DNA of 64,000 nt from Zoogloea sp. (GCF_023150065.1 NZ_JAKLLN010000005.1:124001-188000), one strand, 5' to 3'; shown: positions 19,042 to 26,659, numbered from the stretch's first letter. The notes: generated from the letters alone by a model not told the origin. Program-made: numbers and translations.

Positions 19042-20181
19042 CTATGGCATCAATGATCCTGATGGGCGTGCGAAGCCACAGCAGTACCAGTCGTAAAGAA
19101 GGGCAATTGTTTCTTCGGACAGGCCGGAGAGGCTCTCGATGCGGCGATGGTCGGCGAGCTGCTCGATGATTGCCTTGTCTTCGTCCGCAATCGCCACGGC
19201 TTCGCCATTGATGAAAAACTGGCCGCCGGAAAACAGCAGCAGGGTGCAGGCGTCAAGGCTGTAACCCTGGTTCTGGCTGGCGTCGACAAAGTCGTCATGC
19301 TCGAGGGGTTCGTCGGGGCAGTCGAAGTAAACGTGCGCCTTGGGTTCGGTCAGATAAGCGCCCAGGAAGCTGCGGACATCTTCCCGCGTCCAGGTGATGC
19401 GGGACAGGCTGTCGGCCACCCGGTCGATCATCAGATCGCCGATTTCCGCCGAGTGGGCCTGGCGTTTGAGGTCCGGATCGGCGTAGATCCCGTCGAGCTG
19501 GATGGTGTCCTGGAGGTGGATCAGGAATTGCTGGGCGAGCTCCTGGGTGGTCGGGGAGCGGAAACCGATGGAGTAGGTGGTGCATTCGCCGATGGCGATG
19601 CCGTTGTGGGCCCAGTGGGGCGGCAGGTAAAGCATGTCGCCGGGCTCCAGCACCCAGTCGTAGACGGGGCGGAAATCCTGGAGGATCTTGAGCGGCGCAT
19701 CTTCGATCAGGCTCCGGTCATCCTGGTTGCTGATCTGCCAGCGACGCTGGCCGATACCCTGCAGCAGGAAGACATCGTAGTTGTCGAAATGGGGGCCGAC
19801 GCCGCCGCCATCCACGGCGTAGCTGACCATCAGGTCGTCCAGGCGGGCCTGGGGGATGAAGTCGAAGCGGTGCAGCAGGGCGTCGCCATCGGGGCAGAAC
19901 AGGTTGAGGCCCTGGATCAGGACGGTCCAGGGCTGGGTCTTGCGCTTGAGATCGGCAGCCTTCTGGGGGCCGCGGATGACCTGCCAGTTGCTGTTGTTGT
20001 GGGTGACGTAGCGCGATTCCACGTCGGCGTCACGGGCCAGCTCGAAAAGCTCTGCCTTGCTTGCAACGCCGGTGAAGCCGGGGACTGCCTGGCGGATAAG
20101 CAGCGGTTTTTTTTGCCAGTATTCGGCGAGGAATTCCTCTGCCGTCAGGCCGCCCAGAAGAGTGTTTGTCATGGCTTCCAT
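19042..20181 (-). CDS. roxA: ribosomal protein uL16 3-hydroxylase-like cupin oxygenase (RoxA/YcfD)
   Basis: A 379-residue JmjC/cupin-4 2-oxoglutarate- and Fe(II)-dependent oxygenase. E. coli RoxA (YcfD, about 373 residues) hydroxylates an arginine of ribosomal protein uL16. The HxD iron motif is in GPHFDNYDVFLLQ (about residue 130) and the distal His in LPPHWAHNGIA. A winged-helix-like C-terminal region follows. An alternative start three codons in (ATG 20172) gives MTNTLLGGL. Divergent from rlmD, another ribosome-modifying enzyme. Confidence 0.93.
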   Translation of the reverse strand: MEAMTNTLLGGLTAEEFLAEYWQKKPLLIRQAVPGFTGVASKAELFELARDADVESRYVTHNNSNWQVIRGPQKAADLKRKTQPWTVLIQGLNLFCPDGDALLHRFDFIPQARLDDLMVSYAVDGGGVGPHFDNYDVFLLQGIGQRRWQISNQDDRSLIEDAPLKILQDFRPVYDWVLEPGDMLYLPPHWAHNGIAIGECTTYSIGFRSPTTQELAQQFLIHLQDTIQLDGIYADPDLKRQAHSAEIGDLMIDRVADSLSRITWTREDVRSFLGAYLTEPKAHVYFDCPDEPLEHDDFVDASQNQGYSLDACTLLLFSGGQFFINGEAVAIADEDKAIIEQLADHRRIESLSGLSEETIALLYDWYCCGFARPSGSLMP

Positions 20182-20258
20182 TATAGCGTCTCACCTTGCC
20201 AAGACCCTGACGGGGGATAAAATGGCGCCCTTTTCCTCGCCGTACGCCCGCCATTCCC

Positions 20259-21572
20259 ATGAGCACCACGCCAGCCCGCGAAGCCGTCATCGAATCCCTG
20301 GACCATGATGGTCGTGGCGTGAGCCACGTGGACGGGAAGACCATCTTCATCGATGGTGCCCTGCCCGGCGAGCGGGTGAGCTTTGTGTCCCATCGGATCA
20401 AGCCCCGCTTCGAGGTGGCCGATGTGGAGCGGATTATTGAACCGTGCTCCCAGCGCATCACGCCGCCATGCCCGCATTTTGGTGTGTGCGGCGGTTGCAG
20501 CATGCAGCACCTGGAGGCCACCGCCCAGGTGGCAGCCAAGCAGCGGGTGCTGGAAGACGCCCTGTGGCACCTCGCCCGGGCCCGTGCCGGGGAGCTCTAT
20601 CCGCCCATCGTCGGCCCGGCCTGGGGCTACCGCTACCGGGCCCGCCTGACCGTGCGCATGGTGCCGAGCAAGGGGGGCATGCTGATCGGCTTCCATGAGC
20701 GGCGCAGCAGCTACGTGGCGCCCATGGACGAGTGCGCCATCCTCCCGCCGCATGTCTCGGCGATGGTGCCGCGCCTGCGCGCCCTGGTCGCCGGCCTGTC
20801 GGCCCCCGACCGTCTGCCGCAGATCGAGATCGCCGTCGGTGAGGGCATCACGGTGGTGGTGTTGCGCCACCTTCAAGCCTTCACGGCGGCCGACGAAGCC
20901 TGCCTGGCCGCCTTTGCCCGGGACGAGGGCGTGCAGGTGTGGGGCCAGTTGAGCGGCCCGGATTCGGCACGCCGCCTGTTTCCGGCCGAAGCGCCAGGGC
21001 TGGCTTACACCCTGCCCGAGTTCGGCGTGTCGATGGCCTTCCGGCCTACCGACTTCACCCAGGTCAACATGGGCATCAACCGCCTGCTGATGCGCCGTGC
21101 GATGCAGCTGCTGGACCCCAGGCCGGGTGAGCGCATTGCCGACCTGTTCTGCGGGCTGGGCAATTTCAGCCTGCCCATTGCCAAGCTCGGGGCTCGGGTG
21201 GTGGGCGTGGAGGGGAGTGATGCACTGGTGCGGCGGGCGGGTGAGAATGCCCGCGCCAACGGGCTGGAGGCGCGCAGCGAGTTCTACGCCGCCAACCTGT
21301 TCGAGGCCACCGAGGACAGCATTGCCGCCCTCGGCCACCTGGACAAGATGCTCATCGACCCCCCGCGGGAGGGCGCAGTCGCCGTGGTCAAGGCCCTTGG
21401 CCCGTCGGCGCCGCGGCGCATCGTCTACGTGTCCTGCAATCCGGCCACCCTGGCCCGGGATGCCGCCGTGCTCATTCATGAGAAGGGCTATCGTCTGAAG
21501 GGCGCGGGCATCGCCAACATGTTCCCGCAGACCTCCCACGTGGAATCCATCGCCTTGTTCGAACGGGATTGA
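20259..21572 (+). CDS. rlmD: 23S rRNA (uracil(1939)-C(5))-methyltransferase
   Basis: A 437-residue SAM-dependent RNA methyltransferase of the RumA class. An N-terminal TRAM-like domain (residues 1-60) precedes a [4Fe-4S]-type cysteine cluster (CSQRITPPCPHFGVCGGC, about 64-81). The Rossmann domain has IADLFCGLGNFSLP, with the catalytic cysteine in VYVSCNPATLARD near residue 390. Start ATG 20259; the gene ends at a strong hairpin. Confidence 0.95.
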   Translation: MSTTPAREAVIESLDHDGRGVSHVDGKTIFIDGALPGERVSFVSHRIKPRFEVADVERIIEPCSQRITPPCPHFGVCGGCSMQHLEATAQVAAKQRVLEDALWHLARARAGELYPPIVGPAWGYRYRARLTVRMVPSKGGMLIGFHERRSSYVAPMDECAILPPHVSAMVPRLRALVAGLSAPDRLPQIEIAVGEGITVVVLRHLQAFTAADEACLAAFARDEGVQVWGQLSGPDSARRLFPAEAPGLAYTLPEFGVSMAFRPTDFTQVNMGINRLLMRRAMQLLDPRPGERIADLFCGLGNFSLPIAKLGARVVGVEGSDALVRRAGENARANGLEARSEFYAANLFEATEDSIAALGHLDKMLIDPPREGAVAVVKALGPSAPRRIVYVSCNPATLARDAAVLIHEKGYRLKGAGIANMFPQTSHVESIALFERD

Positions 21573-21591
21573 GGCGCGCGCCGCAGACATG

Positions 21592-21619
21592 AAAAAGGCG
21601 ACCCGAAGGTCGCCTTTTT
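21592..21619. terminator. bidirectional terminator between rlmD and the Bax inhibitor-1 gene
   Basis: Perfect hairpin AAAAAGGCGACC-CGAA-GGTCGCCTTTTT between two convergent genes, usable on both strands. Confidence 0.9.
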
Positions 21620-21637
21620 TGCTGCTGCGGGGAGCGA

Positions 21638-22327
21638 TCAGTCGCGATCGCCGCCGCCGAAGGCCATCACCAGATTGAGCAGGCCGACGAAGATGTTGTA
21701 GACATCCAGGTAGACCGCCAGGGTGGCCGTCACGTAGTTGGTTTCACCGCCCCGCACCACGTTGCTGATGTCGTACAGCAGGTAGCCCGAGAACAGCATC
21801 ACCACCGCGGCGGAGATCACCAGGTGCAGCACCGGCATCTGCAGGAAGATGTTGGCCACGCCAGCCAGCAGGATCACCACCAGGCCGACCATCAGGAACT
21901 TGCCCATGTTGGTGAAATCGCGCTTGGACACACTGGCGATGCTCGCCATGGTGGCGAACACGGCACCCGTACCCCCTGCGGCCATGGCGATCATCGAGCC
22001 GCCATTGGAGAAACCCAGGGCGACCTGCAGGATGCGCGACAGCATCAGGCCCATGAAGAAGGTGAAGCCCAGCAGCAGGGCCACGCCCAGACCGTTGTTC
22101 TTGTTGCGCTCGATGCCGTAGAAAAAGGCAAACGAGATGCCCATGAACAACATGAAGGCGATGAACGGGCTGCCGGCCATGAACGAGAACTGCATCTGCA
22201 CGCCGAGCAGCGCGCCGGCAACGGTCGGCACCATCGTGAGTGCGAGCAGCATGTAGGTATTGCGCAGCACGCGGTTGGCGCCTTGCGACAGTACCTGCGT
22301 TTGCTGACCGTAAGTGTCGAGTTGCAT
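21638..22327 (-). CDS. Bax inhibitor-1/YccA family membrane protein
   Basis: A 229-residue protein with about seven hydrophobic helices, matching the BI-1/YccA/YbhL family (E. coli YccA 219 residues). YccA modulates the FtsH protease. The N-terminus resembles YccA (NRVLRNTYMLLALTMVPTVAGA) and the C-terminus ends with the typical VYLDVYNIFVGLLNLV block. It faces the tRNA-Ser gene at 22460 and ends at the shared terminator. Confidence 0.92.
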   Translation of the reverse strand: MQLDTYGQQTQVLSQGANRVLRNTYMLLALTMVPTVAGALLGVQMQFSFMAGSPFIAFMLFMGISFAFFYGIERNKNNGLGVALLLGFTFFMGLMLSRILQVALGFSNGGSMIAMAAGGTGAVFATMASIASVSKRDFTNMGKFLMVGLVVILLAGVANIFLQMPVLHLVISAAVVMLFSGYLLYDISNVVRGGETNYVTATLAVYLDVYNIFVGLLNLVMAFGGGDRD

Positions 22328-22466
22328 GAAATTCCTCCAGAAATGAAAAGCAGCTTAGCCTGCACTGCCTGAGAGTAGCGGAGCACCCGAGAAGTTTCAA
22401 CCGCGTGGCCAGCGCGGCATTTGGCCTGCGCCGGGCTCGTGCTAGAATTCGCGCCCTCGGGAAGAG

Positions 22467-22500
22467 TGGCAGAGTGGTCGATTGCACCGGTCTTGAAAAC
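22467..22500 (+). repeat. 34-bp direct repeat shared with the intact tRNA-Ser (22623-22656)
   Basis: The bases from tRNA position 8 to the end of the core are identical to 22623-22656, offset by 156 bases. Over the full 5' halves only the last two acceptor bases (AG versus CT) differ. Confidence 0.9.
22492..22500 (+). repeat. attL core (anticodon-loop crossover site)
   Basis: CTTGAAAAC, identical to 31900-31908. Flanking bases differ on both sides (T before and TTACG after here; A before and CGGCG after at attR), so the shared core is only nine bases. Confidence 0.8.
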
Positions 22501-22615
22501 TTACGTTCGTACGGTACGCGATAGGCGAAAATAGCAGTAAAAACAACGTGTTAGCGCGAATATCCTGGCGGCTGTTTTGTTGCCGTTTAGCAGATTCTTA
22601 GCACCTCAAAGTTTT
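22501..22615. other. left-end arm of the element with TTAGC repeats
   Basis: A 115-base non-coding stretch between the attL core and the element tRNA. It holds three TTAGC copies (22551, 22587, 22598), matching five TTAGC/GCTAA copies near attR; these are plausible integrase arm-binding sites. It must also contain whatever promoter drives the element tRNA, but no clear -35/-10 pair is seen. Confidence 0.45.
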
Positions 22616-22703
22616 GGAAGCTTGGCAGAGTGGTCGATTGCACCGGTCTTGAAAACCGGCAACCCGCAAGGGTTCCAGGGTTCGAATCCCTGAGCTTCCG
22701 CCA
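22616..22703 (+). tRNA. tRNA-Ser(UGA), carried by the integrative element
   Basis: A complete 88-base class II tRNA with encoded CCA. Acceptor GGAAGCT pairs with AGCTTCC; anticodon stem CCGGT/ACCGG encloses loop CTTGAAA with anticodon TGA; the variable arm is AACCCGCAAGGGTT; T arm CAGGG-TTCGAAT-CCCTG. It sits 115 bases inside the left boundary of the element that splits the host tRNA-Ser(UGA), and is followed at once by its own terminator. It contains an intact CTTGAAAAC, so it could itself be an integrase target. Confidence 0.97.
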
Positions 22704-22707
22704 AACG

Positions 22708-22738
22708 AAAGCCCCGAGCCGGAAGGTTTCGGGGCTTT
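22708..22738 (+). terminator. terminator of the element-borne tRNA-Ser
   Basis: Hairpin AAAGCCCCGA/TCGGGGCTTT with an 11-base loop followed by further Ts, beginning five bases after the tRNA CCA. Confidence 0.85.
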
Positions 22739-22867
22739 TCTTTGTCTCATTCCTCAGTTCCGTAGCTTGATGTTTTTGTGCATGGAGTGCCTTGTTTGCG
22801 CATGAAGCTATTGTTTTGTGCGTAATGGTGATGTATCGTGCAAGGACACTACCTTGTGGAGTACAAC

Positions 22868-23536
22868 ATGGCATTCAGAGCAGACGAAGCGGAACGGATC
22901 GGAAACGAACGAGTTCTCAACTATCTCGTCCCCAAGCCGAAGGATGCGACTGAGTCTCAGCGAGCACGCGCCAAAGAGGCTGTCTTGGACATCCTGTACG
23001 AGCTCGGCCCTGCGATTGACACATACCCATCATGGCATCCGCTGGTCAGTAACCACGAAAGTCGTTACCCGGAAACGCTGCCAGGCAGCAAGAATGGGTA
23101 TGAAGGTCTCGATCACACTAGGTGTTTCGTGAATGGCTTTATCACCTGTCCCTATAACGGAGGGCAAAAAGTCATCGACTCCGTTGAGGCGCTACCCCTC
23201 CACCACGCAGCCACGATTACAGCCGAACGGCTGGACGTCCCGCTGTACCACCCGTTGGCAACCCCCATCCTAGTCAAGTGCAAATGGCATGAGCCCCTCT
23301 TGAGGGACGGAACAATCCCACTGGCAGTTGCGTTGCCGCTACTCCTTGAGAGCGAGCTTCCTTGCTGGAGGTGGTCTGATGTGGCTGAAACCTGGGAGTC
23401 GATGAGGGAGTATTTTCTTGGCTCGCCCTACGGGAGTCGGTCGTCACTGTTTGTGAACCAAGAGACGGGGCAAGCGATCAAGAAGATCTGGAACGCTTTG
23501 ATTCACACAGGGATGTTCGGTCCGATCAAGGTCTGA
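22868..23536 (+). CDS. hypothetical protein in the integrative element
   Basis: A 222-residue protein that I do not recognise. ATG 22868 follows a TGTGGAG ribosome site; a GTG at 22838 would add ten residues. The N-terminal third is charged (ADEAERIGNERVLNYLVPKP). The middle has several Cys/His (DHTRCFVNGFITCPYNGG, then LHHAA). No signal peptide or membrane helix is apparent. Transcribed away from the tRNA; possibly a cargo or host-interaction gene. Confidence 0.65.
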   Translation: MAFRADEAERIGNERVLNYLVPKPKDATESQRARAKEAVLDILYELGPAIDTYPSWHPLVSNHESRYPETLPGSKNGYEGLDHTRCFVNGFITCPYNGGQKVIDSVEALPLHHAATITAERLDVPLYHPLATPILVKCKWHEPLLRDGTIPLAVALPLLLESELPCWRWSDVAETWESMREYFLGSPYGSRSSLFVNQETGQAIKKIWNALIHTGMFGPIKV

Positions 23537-23634
23537 CGCCGGTGGCACGTGGGCCGCTACACGCCCCGCAACGGTGCCGCCAGTACCCTAGCGGCAACCC
23601 TGTGGTGATCGCGGCCTGTGCCGGCCCCTAGTGC

Positions 23635-23880
23635 CTAACGTTGGCGCTGGTACTCTTCTTCTGTTTCCCGAACCAAGTCAGCTGCCGGGGTGCCTAGGGC
23701 TTGTCCAAGCCCGATCAGCGTCGTGATGGTCGGCTGCCTGATGCCACGCTCAAGGCGGGAGACAAACGTCCTATCCACATCCGCACGGTGGGCGAGTTCT
23801 TCCTGAGAGATATTCTTCTCCGAGCGATGCCGTCGTAGAACCTCTCCAAAGATCAGCCCAATGTCCCCTGCGGTTTTCAT
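23635..23880 (-). CDS. XRE-family regulator resembling restriction-modification C proteins
   Basis: An 81-residue single-domain helix-turn-helix protein. The recognition region DRTFVSRLERGIRQPTITTL closely follows the pattern of C proteins such as C.Esp1396I and C.AhdI (DRTYIS-IERN-R-LTI), and its size (about 75-85) fits them. ATG 23880 gives MKTAGDIGLIFGEV. It is divergent from the PD-(D/E)XK-like gene at 23942. The 61-base gap between them holds a C-box-like repeat. No methyltransferase gene is nearby. General XRE repressor function is the fallback reading. Confidence 0.85.
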   Translation of the reverse strand: MKTAGDIGLIFGEVLRRHRSEKNISQEELAHRADVDRTFVSRLERGIRQPTITTLIGLGQALGTPAADLVRETEEEYQRQR

Positions 23881-23903
23881 GGGGTTGATCGTGGTTTTCG
23901 TGA

Positions 23904-23928
23904 GGCCTATAGTCCACGGCCTATAGGC
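23904..23928. promoter_or_regulatory. C-box-like operator between the XRE regulator and the nuclease-like gene
   Basis: Two copies of GGCCTATAG start at 23904 and 23918, 14 bases apart, the second within palindrome GCCTATAGGC. The centre TATAGTCCACGG resembles the TATAGTCCGTG core of several control-protein boxes. The position in a 61-base divergent promoter gap supports an operator; the binding protein is inferred to be the adjacent XRE product. Confidence 0.6.
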
Positions 23929-23941
23929 ACGTCTCCGGACT

Positions 23942-24412
23942 ATGAAACAGGAAACCCAAGCTTCAAGCGCCACTGGCGGGCATGCTTACCGCAACTCGAT
24001 GACGGGGAACGCTGGGCTGAACTATGCGGCTTGGCAGCTCGCACGCCGGGGGTGGCATGTGCTGCCGACGATCCGTAATGCACGTGGATCAGACTTGATA
24101 GTGACGGACGCGGACGAGACGGTGTTCTTTGGCGTTCAGTCGAAGGCGTTGAGCAAGCGCAATGCCGTCCCGCTGGGTAAGTCTCTCGAGACTCTTCGTT
24201 CCGCATGGTGGATCATCACGATCAATACCCATTCCGACCATCCGACGTGTTTTGTGATGACGCTCCAGGATGTTCGGAGGCTTGCTTCGCAGGATGCGAA
24301 TGGCGGGGCGTTCTGGCTAAATCCGCCCGCCTATGATTGTGATGAGTTTCGGGAGGCATGGGAGCGCCTCGGCGCCCTAGTCACGACAACGGGTGCCAGT
24401 GGCACCCGTTGA
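23942..24412 (+). CDS. PD-(D/E)XK nuclease-like protein of unknown role
   Basis: A 156-residue protein with a likely PD-(D/E)XK-type core: an N-terminal helix starting GNAGLNYAAWQLARRGW (residues 22-38), then RNARGSDLIV with Asp51, then VFFGVQSKAL with Gln66 and Lys68, giving D-x14-Q-x-K. The rest includes a hydrophobic strand (WWIITIN) and ends with a DEFREAWERLG helix. This order is typical of small nuclease-fold proteins of unknown role found in many genomes. It is divergent from the C-protein-like regulator and may be under its control. Catalytic activity is not proven by sequence. Confidence 0.65.
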   Translation: MKQETQASSATGGHAYRNSMTGNAGLNYAAWQLARRGWHVLPTIRNARGSDLIVTDADETVFFGVQSKALSKRNAVPLGKSLETLRSAWWIITINTHSDHPTCFVMTLQDVRRLASQDANGGAFWLNPPAYDCDEFREAWERLGALVTTTGASGTR

Positions 24413-24467
24413 AGGCAGCATCGGGGGTGTTAGGAAGGTCACCCCCCCCGCTACTGGTCCCGTTTGA

Positions 24468-24692
24468 TTAACGTGCGACGGTTTCCTGTGGCACGGCACA
24501 CACACAAGGCGGTTCGGGTGGCGCCTCCGCAGCGGCAGCTACCAAGCGCGTCTGATGCTCCACTGCGATGCGCTCCCATTCATCCAAGTCATAGATGATC
24601 GGCGGCCAGTTACCCACGGTGCGCGTCGTGGAGCGGACTTGCTCCAGTTGAGCCACGCGCTTCAGTGTCGCCTGACTGACCCTTGCCCGCAT
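24468..24692 (-). CDS. small hypothetical protein
   Basis: A 74-residue protein starting at ATG 24692, whose codon overlaps the upstream stop as TGATG, indicating translational coupling. The N-terminal half could form a short HTH-like helix pair (SQATLKRVAQLEQVRS) and the C-terminal part is Ala/Pro-rich. Last gene of a run of overlapping minus-strand genes from 26659. Function unknown. Confidence 0.55.
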   Translation of the reverse strand: MRARVSQATLKRVAQLEQVRSTTRTVGNWPPIIYDLDEWERIAVEHQTRLVAAAAEAPPEPPCVCAVPQETVAR

Positions 24693-25150
24693 CAATGCAC
24701 CTGCGCTGACTCAATTGGCTGGTAGTGGCGCCCCAGGGACAGCAGTAGCTGAGCCGCTTGCACGCGCGCGGTGGAATCGTCGCTGTCACGGATCACCTGA
24801 AAGCAGGTCTGCGCTATCAGCGCGCAGTCCGCCTCAAGTTCGCCGTCGTTGAGGACGGCTCCATTGTTGCGGAACGTCCGTTCCTGGCTTGCAGTAAGGG
24901 GGCGCAGCACGGCTTGAGGAAAGAGATGCGGAGCAGGGTTGTCGGCATCCCATTGTGCGATCCACTTGTCCGCCACCCTGCGAGCTTCCGCCATGCTCTG
25001 GCGCAGGGTGCCTCGATTGACCACGCAGGCATGCGGCCCGAAGCGCACATGCACCGCCACTGAGCCCTTGGGTGCGGGCAAGACCTTCATGCGTCGCTCG
25101 CGCGCCTGTTGGCGTACCGCCTCGATGGTGAACGGCTTAATCATGCTCAT
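24692..25150 (-). CDS. hypothetical protein
   Basis: A 152-residue, mostly helical, basic-then-acidic protein without a recognised domain. The start is MSMIKPF (25150) or MIKPF (25144). It overlaps the stop of the upstream gene at 25137 by 8-14 bases and the next gene by one base. The segment MAEARRVADKWIAQWDADNPAP is the most distinctive. Function unknown; part of the element's five-gene overlapping block. Confidence 0.6.
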   Translation of the reverse strand: MSMIKPFTIEAVRQQARERRMKVLPAPKGSVAVHVRFGPHACVVNRGTLRQSMAEARRVADKWIAQWDADNPAPHLFPQAVLRPLTASQERTFRNNGAVLNDGELEADCALIAQTCFQVIRDSDDSTARVQAAQLLLSLGRHYQPIESAQVH

Positions 25151-25481
25151 CCTCCGGTAGGGATGCCCCCGCGAGAAACTGAACCTTCACGCTGGCGTTG
25201 AACATCACTTCCCAGGCGGCAGCCAATGAGACACCTCGCTCCCGGTACTTCCTGTAGATGCTGATGTTGAGCTTGAAATCCTCTTCATTGGTCCAACCAT
25301 GCCCGTTCAATCGCTGTACATGAGCGAACTTGGCGAGCAGTTGTTCCAGTGTCAGTTCTGGGTAGTGGTCTGGAATCAAAGCTGGAGAGGGGAAGGCATC
25401 GGGGAACTTCACCCTTGGTCCGCCATAGACCAGAACCATAGACCAAGGGTGATGTTCCAGTTCGGTGAACGGCTTAGCCAT
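25137..25481 (-). CDS. hypothetical protein
   Basis: A 114-residue protein from ATG 25481, which overlaps the DUF5681-like gene by eight bases. It has a conserved-looking aromatic segment (HHPWSMVLVYGG) and a basic KLNISIYRKYRERG helix. No domain recognised, no signal peptide. Function unknown. Confidence 0.6.
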   Translation of the reverse strand: MAKPFTELEHHPWSMVLVYGGPRVKFPDAFPSPALIPDHYPELTLEQLLAKFAHVQRLNGHGWTNEEDFKLNISIYRKYRERGVSLAAAWEVMFNASVKVQFLAGASLPEDEHD

Positions 25482-25902
25482 GACGCCCCTCCAGTACCGC
25501 GATGCGCGACTCCAGTTCATCGACCTGCCGCACCGCGCCAAGGGCGCCGATGGACTCAATGATCTGCTTGCCCACGTCGGGCGCTACCTCACCGTCGGCG
25601 ATGGCTTGCAGCACCGCCTCCACCTGTTCAGCGAGCGGCGCCTTGGCGTCGAACGAGAAATTCACCTTCTCACCCTGTGCCCGCAGGGTCGGGGCAATCC
25701 GTGCGAGCACGAGCGACGCGGCTTGCATGTCACCTTCCAGCGCAGCGTCAATGACCACGCGTGCGATCTCGTTGGCTTCGACCAGCAGCGCCTGTGAGAC
25801 CTTCGAGCGCTTATCAACGATGCCCTTCGGACGACCTGCGGGGTTGGGAGAACGCATCCCCTTGGTCCAAGGAGCGCTCTTCTTTTCGGTTGAAGTGTCC
25901 AT
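25474..25902 (-). CDS. DUF5681-like protein
   Basis: A 142-residue protein whose N-terminus (PWTKGMRSPNPAGRPKGIVDK, residues 11-31) matches the DUF5681 pattern often found next to phage terminase genes and in genomic islands. The rest is helical, ending in a short coiled coil (VRQVDELESRIAVLEGR). No large terminase is present here. It may be a DNA-binding or small-terminase-like factor, but this is inference. Confidence 0.65.
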   Translation of the reverse strand: MDTSTEKKSAPWTKGMRSPNPAGRPKGIVDKRSKVSQALLVEANEIARVVIDAALEGDMQAASLVLARIAPTLRAQGEKVNFSFDAKAPLAEQVEAVLQAIADGEVAPDVGKQIIESIGALGAVRQVDELESRIAVLEGRHG

Positions 25903-25915
25903 TTCGTGCTCCTGA

Positions 25916-26659
25916 TTAGATCAGTTTTACAGCAGCGCTCCGGGCTGCCATACCGAGCTTTGCCCGCGCTTGGTTGTCGCCCTTGCGCATTTCCTGCACC
26001 TTCCGCCAGTCAGCGCCCACGGCCTTGGTCACCCCGGTGAGGAACAGAGGGGCGTTGTTTTCGATGTGGTCGATGCAGACCCGCGCCGCAGTGAGGCGCT
26101 TGACGGCGAGAGGGTTCTGCGACTCGTGGAAGCCGCGCAGCAGCTCTTGGTGGATATCGGCGCCCAGCCCCGACAGGTAGTACGGGGCACCCAGCACCGC
26201 AGTCGCCGTCAGGGTGTCTCCGGACTTGATGGCGTCCCGGATGAAAGCGATGCGTTTGCCAAGGTCCGGCATCGCATTGACGTGGCGGCGCACCTCTTCG
26301 TTGAGGGTGCCGATCCCGGCTTGCTGCTGAACGGGGTTCAACAGTTCAGCCTCGATCGAGCGGGCGATCGTGTTCAGGTTCTTCAGCACCGCTTCGAACT
26401 TGGGCAGAACCGAGGCTTGCTTCTTTTCCGCGAAGGCTGCGACGTTGAGGGTCTGCGCGGCCTCCGTCCAAGCGGGGTTGCGCGCCGCAGCTTCGCGGGC
26501 CTCGTGGATCTCACGCAGCGCCTCGTAGGCTTCGCTGAACGTGGTAATGGCCTGTGCGGTGTTGGAAAGGGTGGTGTCATCCATGATCCCGGCCTCTTCG
26601 AGCTTACCCTTGAGGTAATCCGGATGGAGGCTGGGGGTGACTTTGCCGCTGATGTCCAT
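25916..26659 (-). CDS. hypothetical helical protein
   Basis: A 247-residue, predominantly alpha-helical protein with no recognised domain, signal or membrane segment. It has a long helical N-terminal half (TTFSEAYEALREIHEAREAAA) and a basic C-terminus (RKVQEMRKGDNQARAKLG) that could bind nucleic acid. ATG 26659 follows an AGGAGAAG ribosome site. First gene of the overlapping minus-strand block ending at 24468. Role unknown. Confidence 0.65.
   Translation of the reverse strand: MDISGKVTPSLHPDYLKGKLEEAGIMDDTTLSNTAQAITTFSEAYEALREIHEAREAAARNPAWTEAAQTLNVAAFAEKKQASVLPKFEAVLKNLNTIARSIEAELLNPVQQQAGIGTLNEEVRRHVNAMPDLGKRIAFIRDAIKSGDTLTATAVLGAPYYLSGLGADIHQELLRGFHESQNPLAVKRLTAARVCIDHIENNAPLFLTGVTKAVGADWRKVQEMRKGDNQARAKLGMAARSAAVKLI

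Larger units (their letters stand above)
22460..22500 (+). pseudogene. 5' half of a disrupted tRNA-Ser(UGA) gene (attL side)
   Basis: This is a tRNA-Ser reading GGAAGAG (acceptor), TG, the D arm and the anticodon stem CCGGT with loop CTTGAAA, and then stops matching tRNA at 22501. Its acceptor strand GGAAGAG pairs perfectly with CTCTTCC at 31945-31951, not with the nearby intact tRNA (AGCTTCC). The two parts are therefore one gene split by the 9.4-kb insertion. The 3' half is not rebuilt on this side, so no functional tRNA can be made here. Confidence 0.92.

Noticed and set aside
22587-22874. 95-residue minus-strand open frame over the intact tRNA
   Set aside because: It is antisense translation of the tRNA and its terminator; the product contains the typical spurious SNPGTLAGC-like string from tRNA DNA.
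23635-24412. Classical type II restriction-modification system
   Set aside because: No methyltransferase is present in the element, and the nuclease assignment rests on a short motif only.
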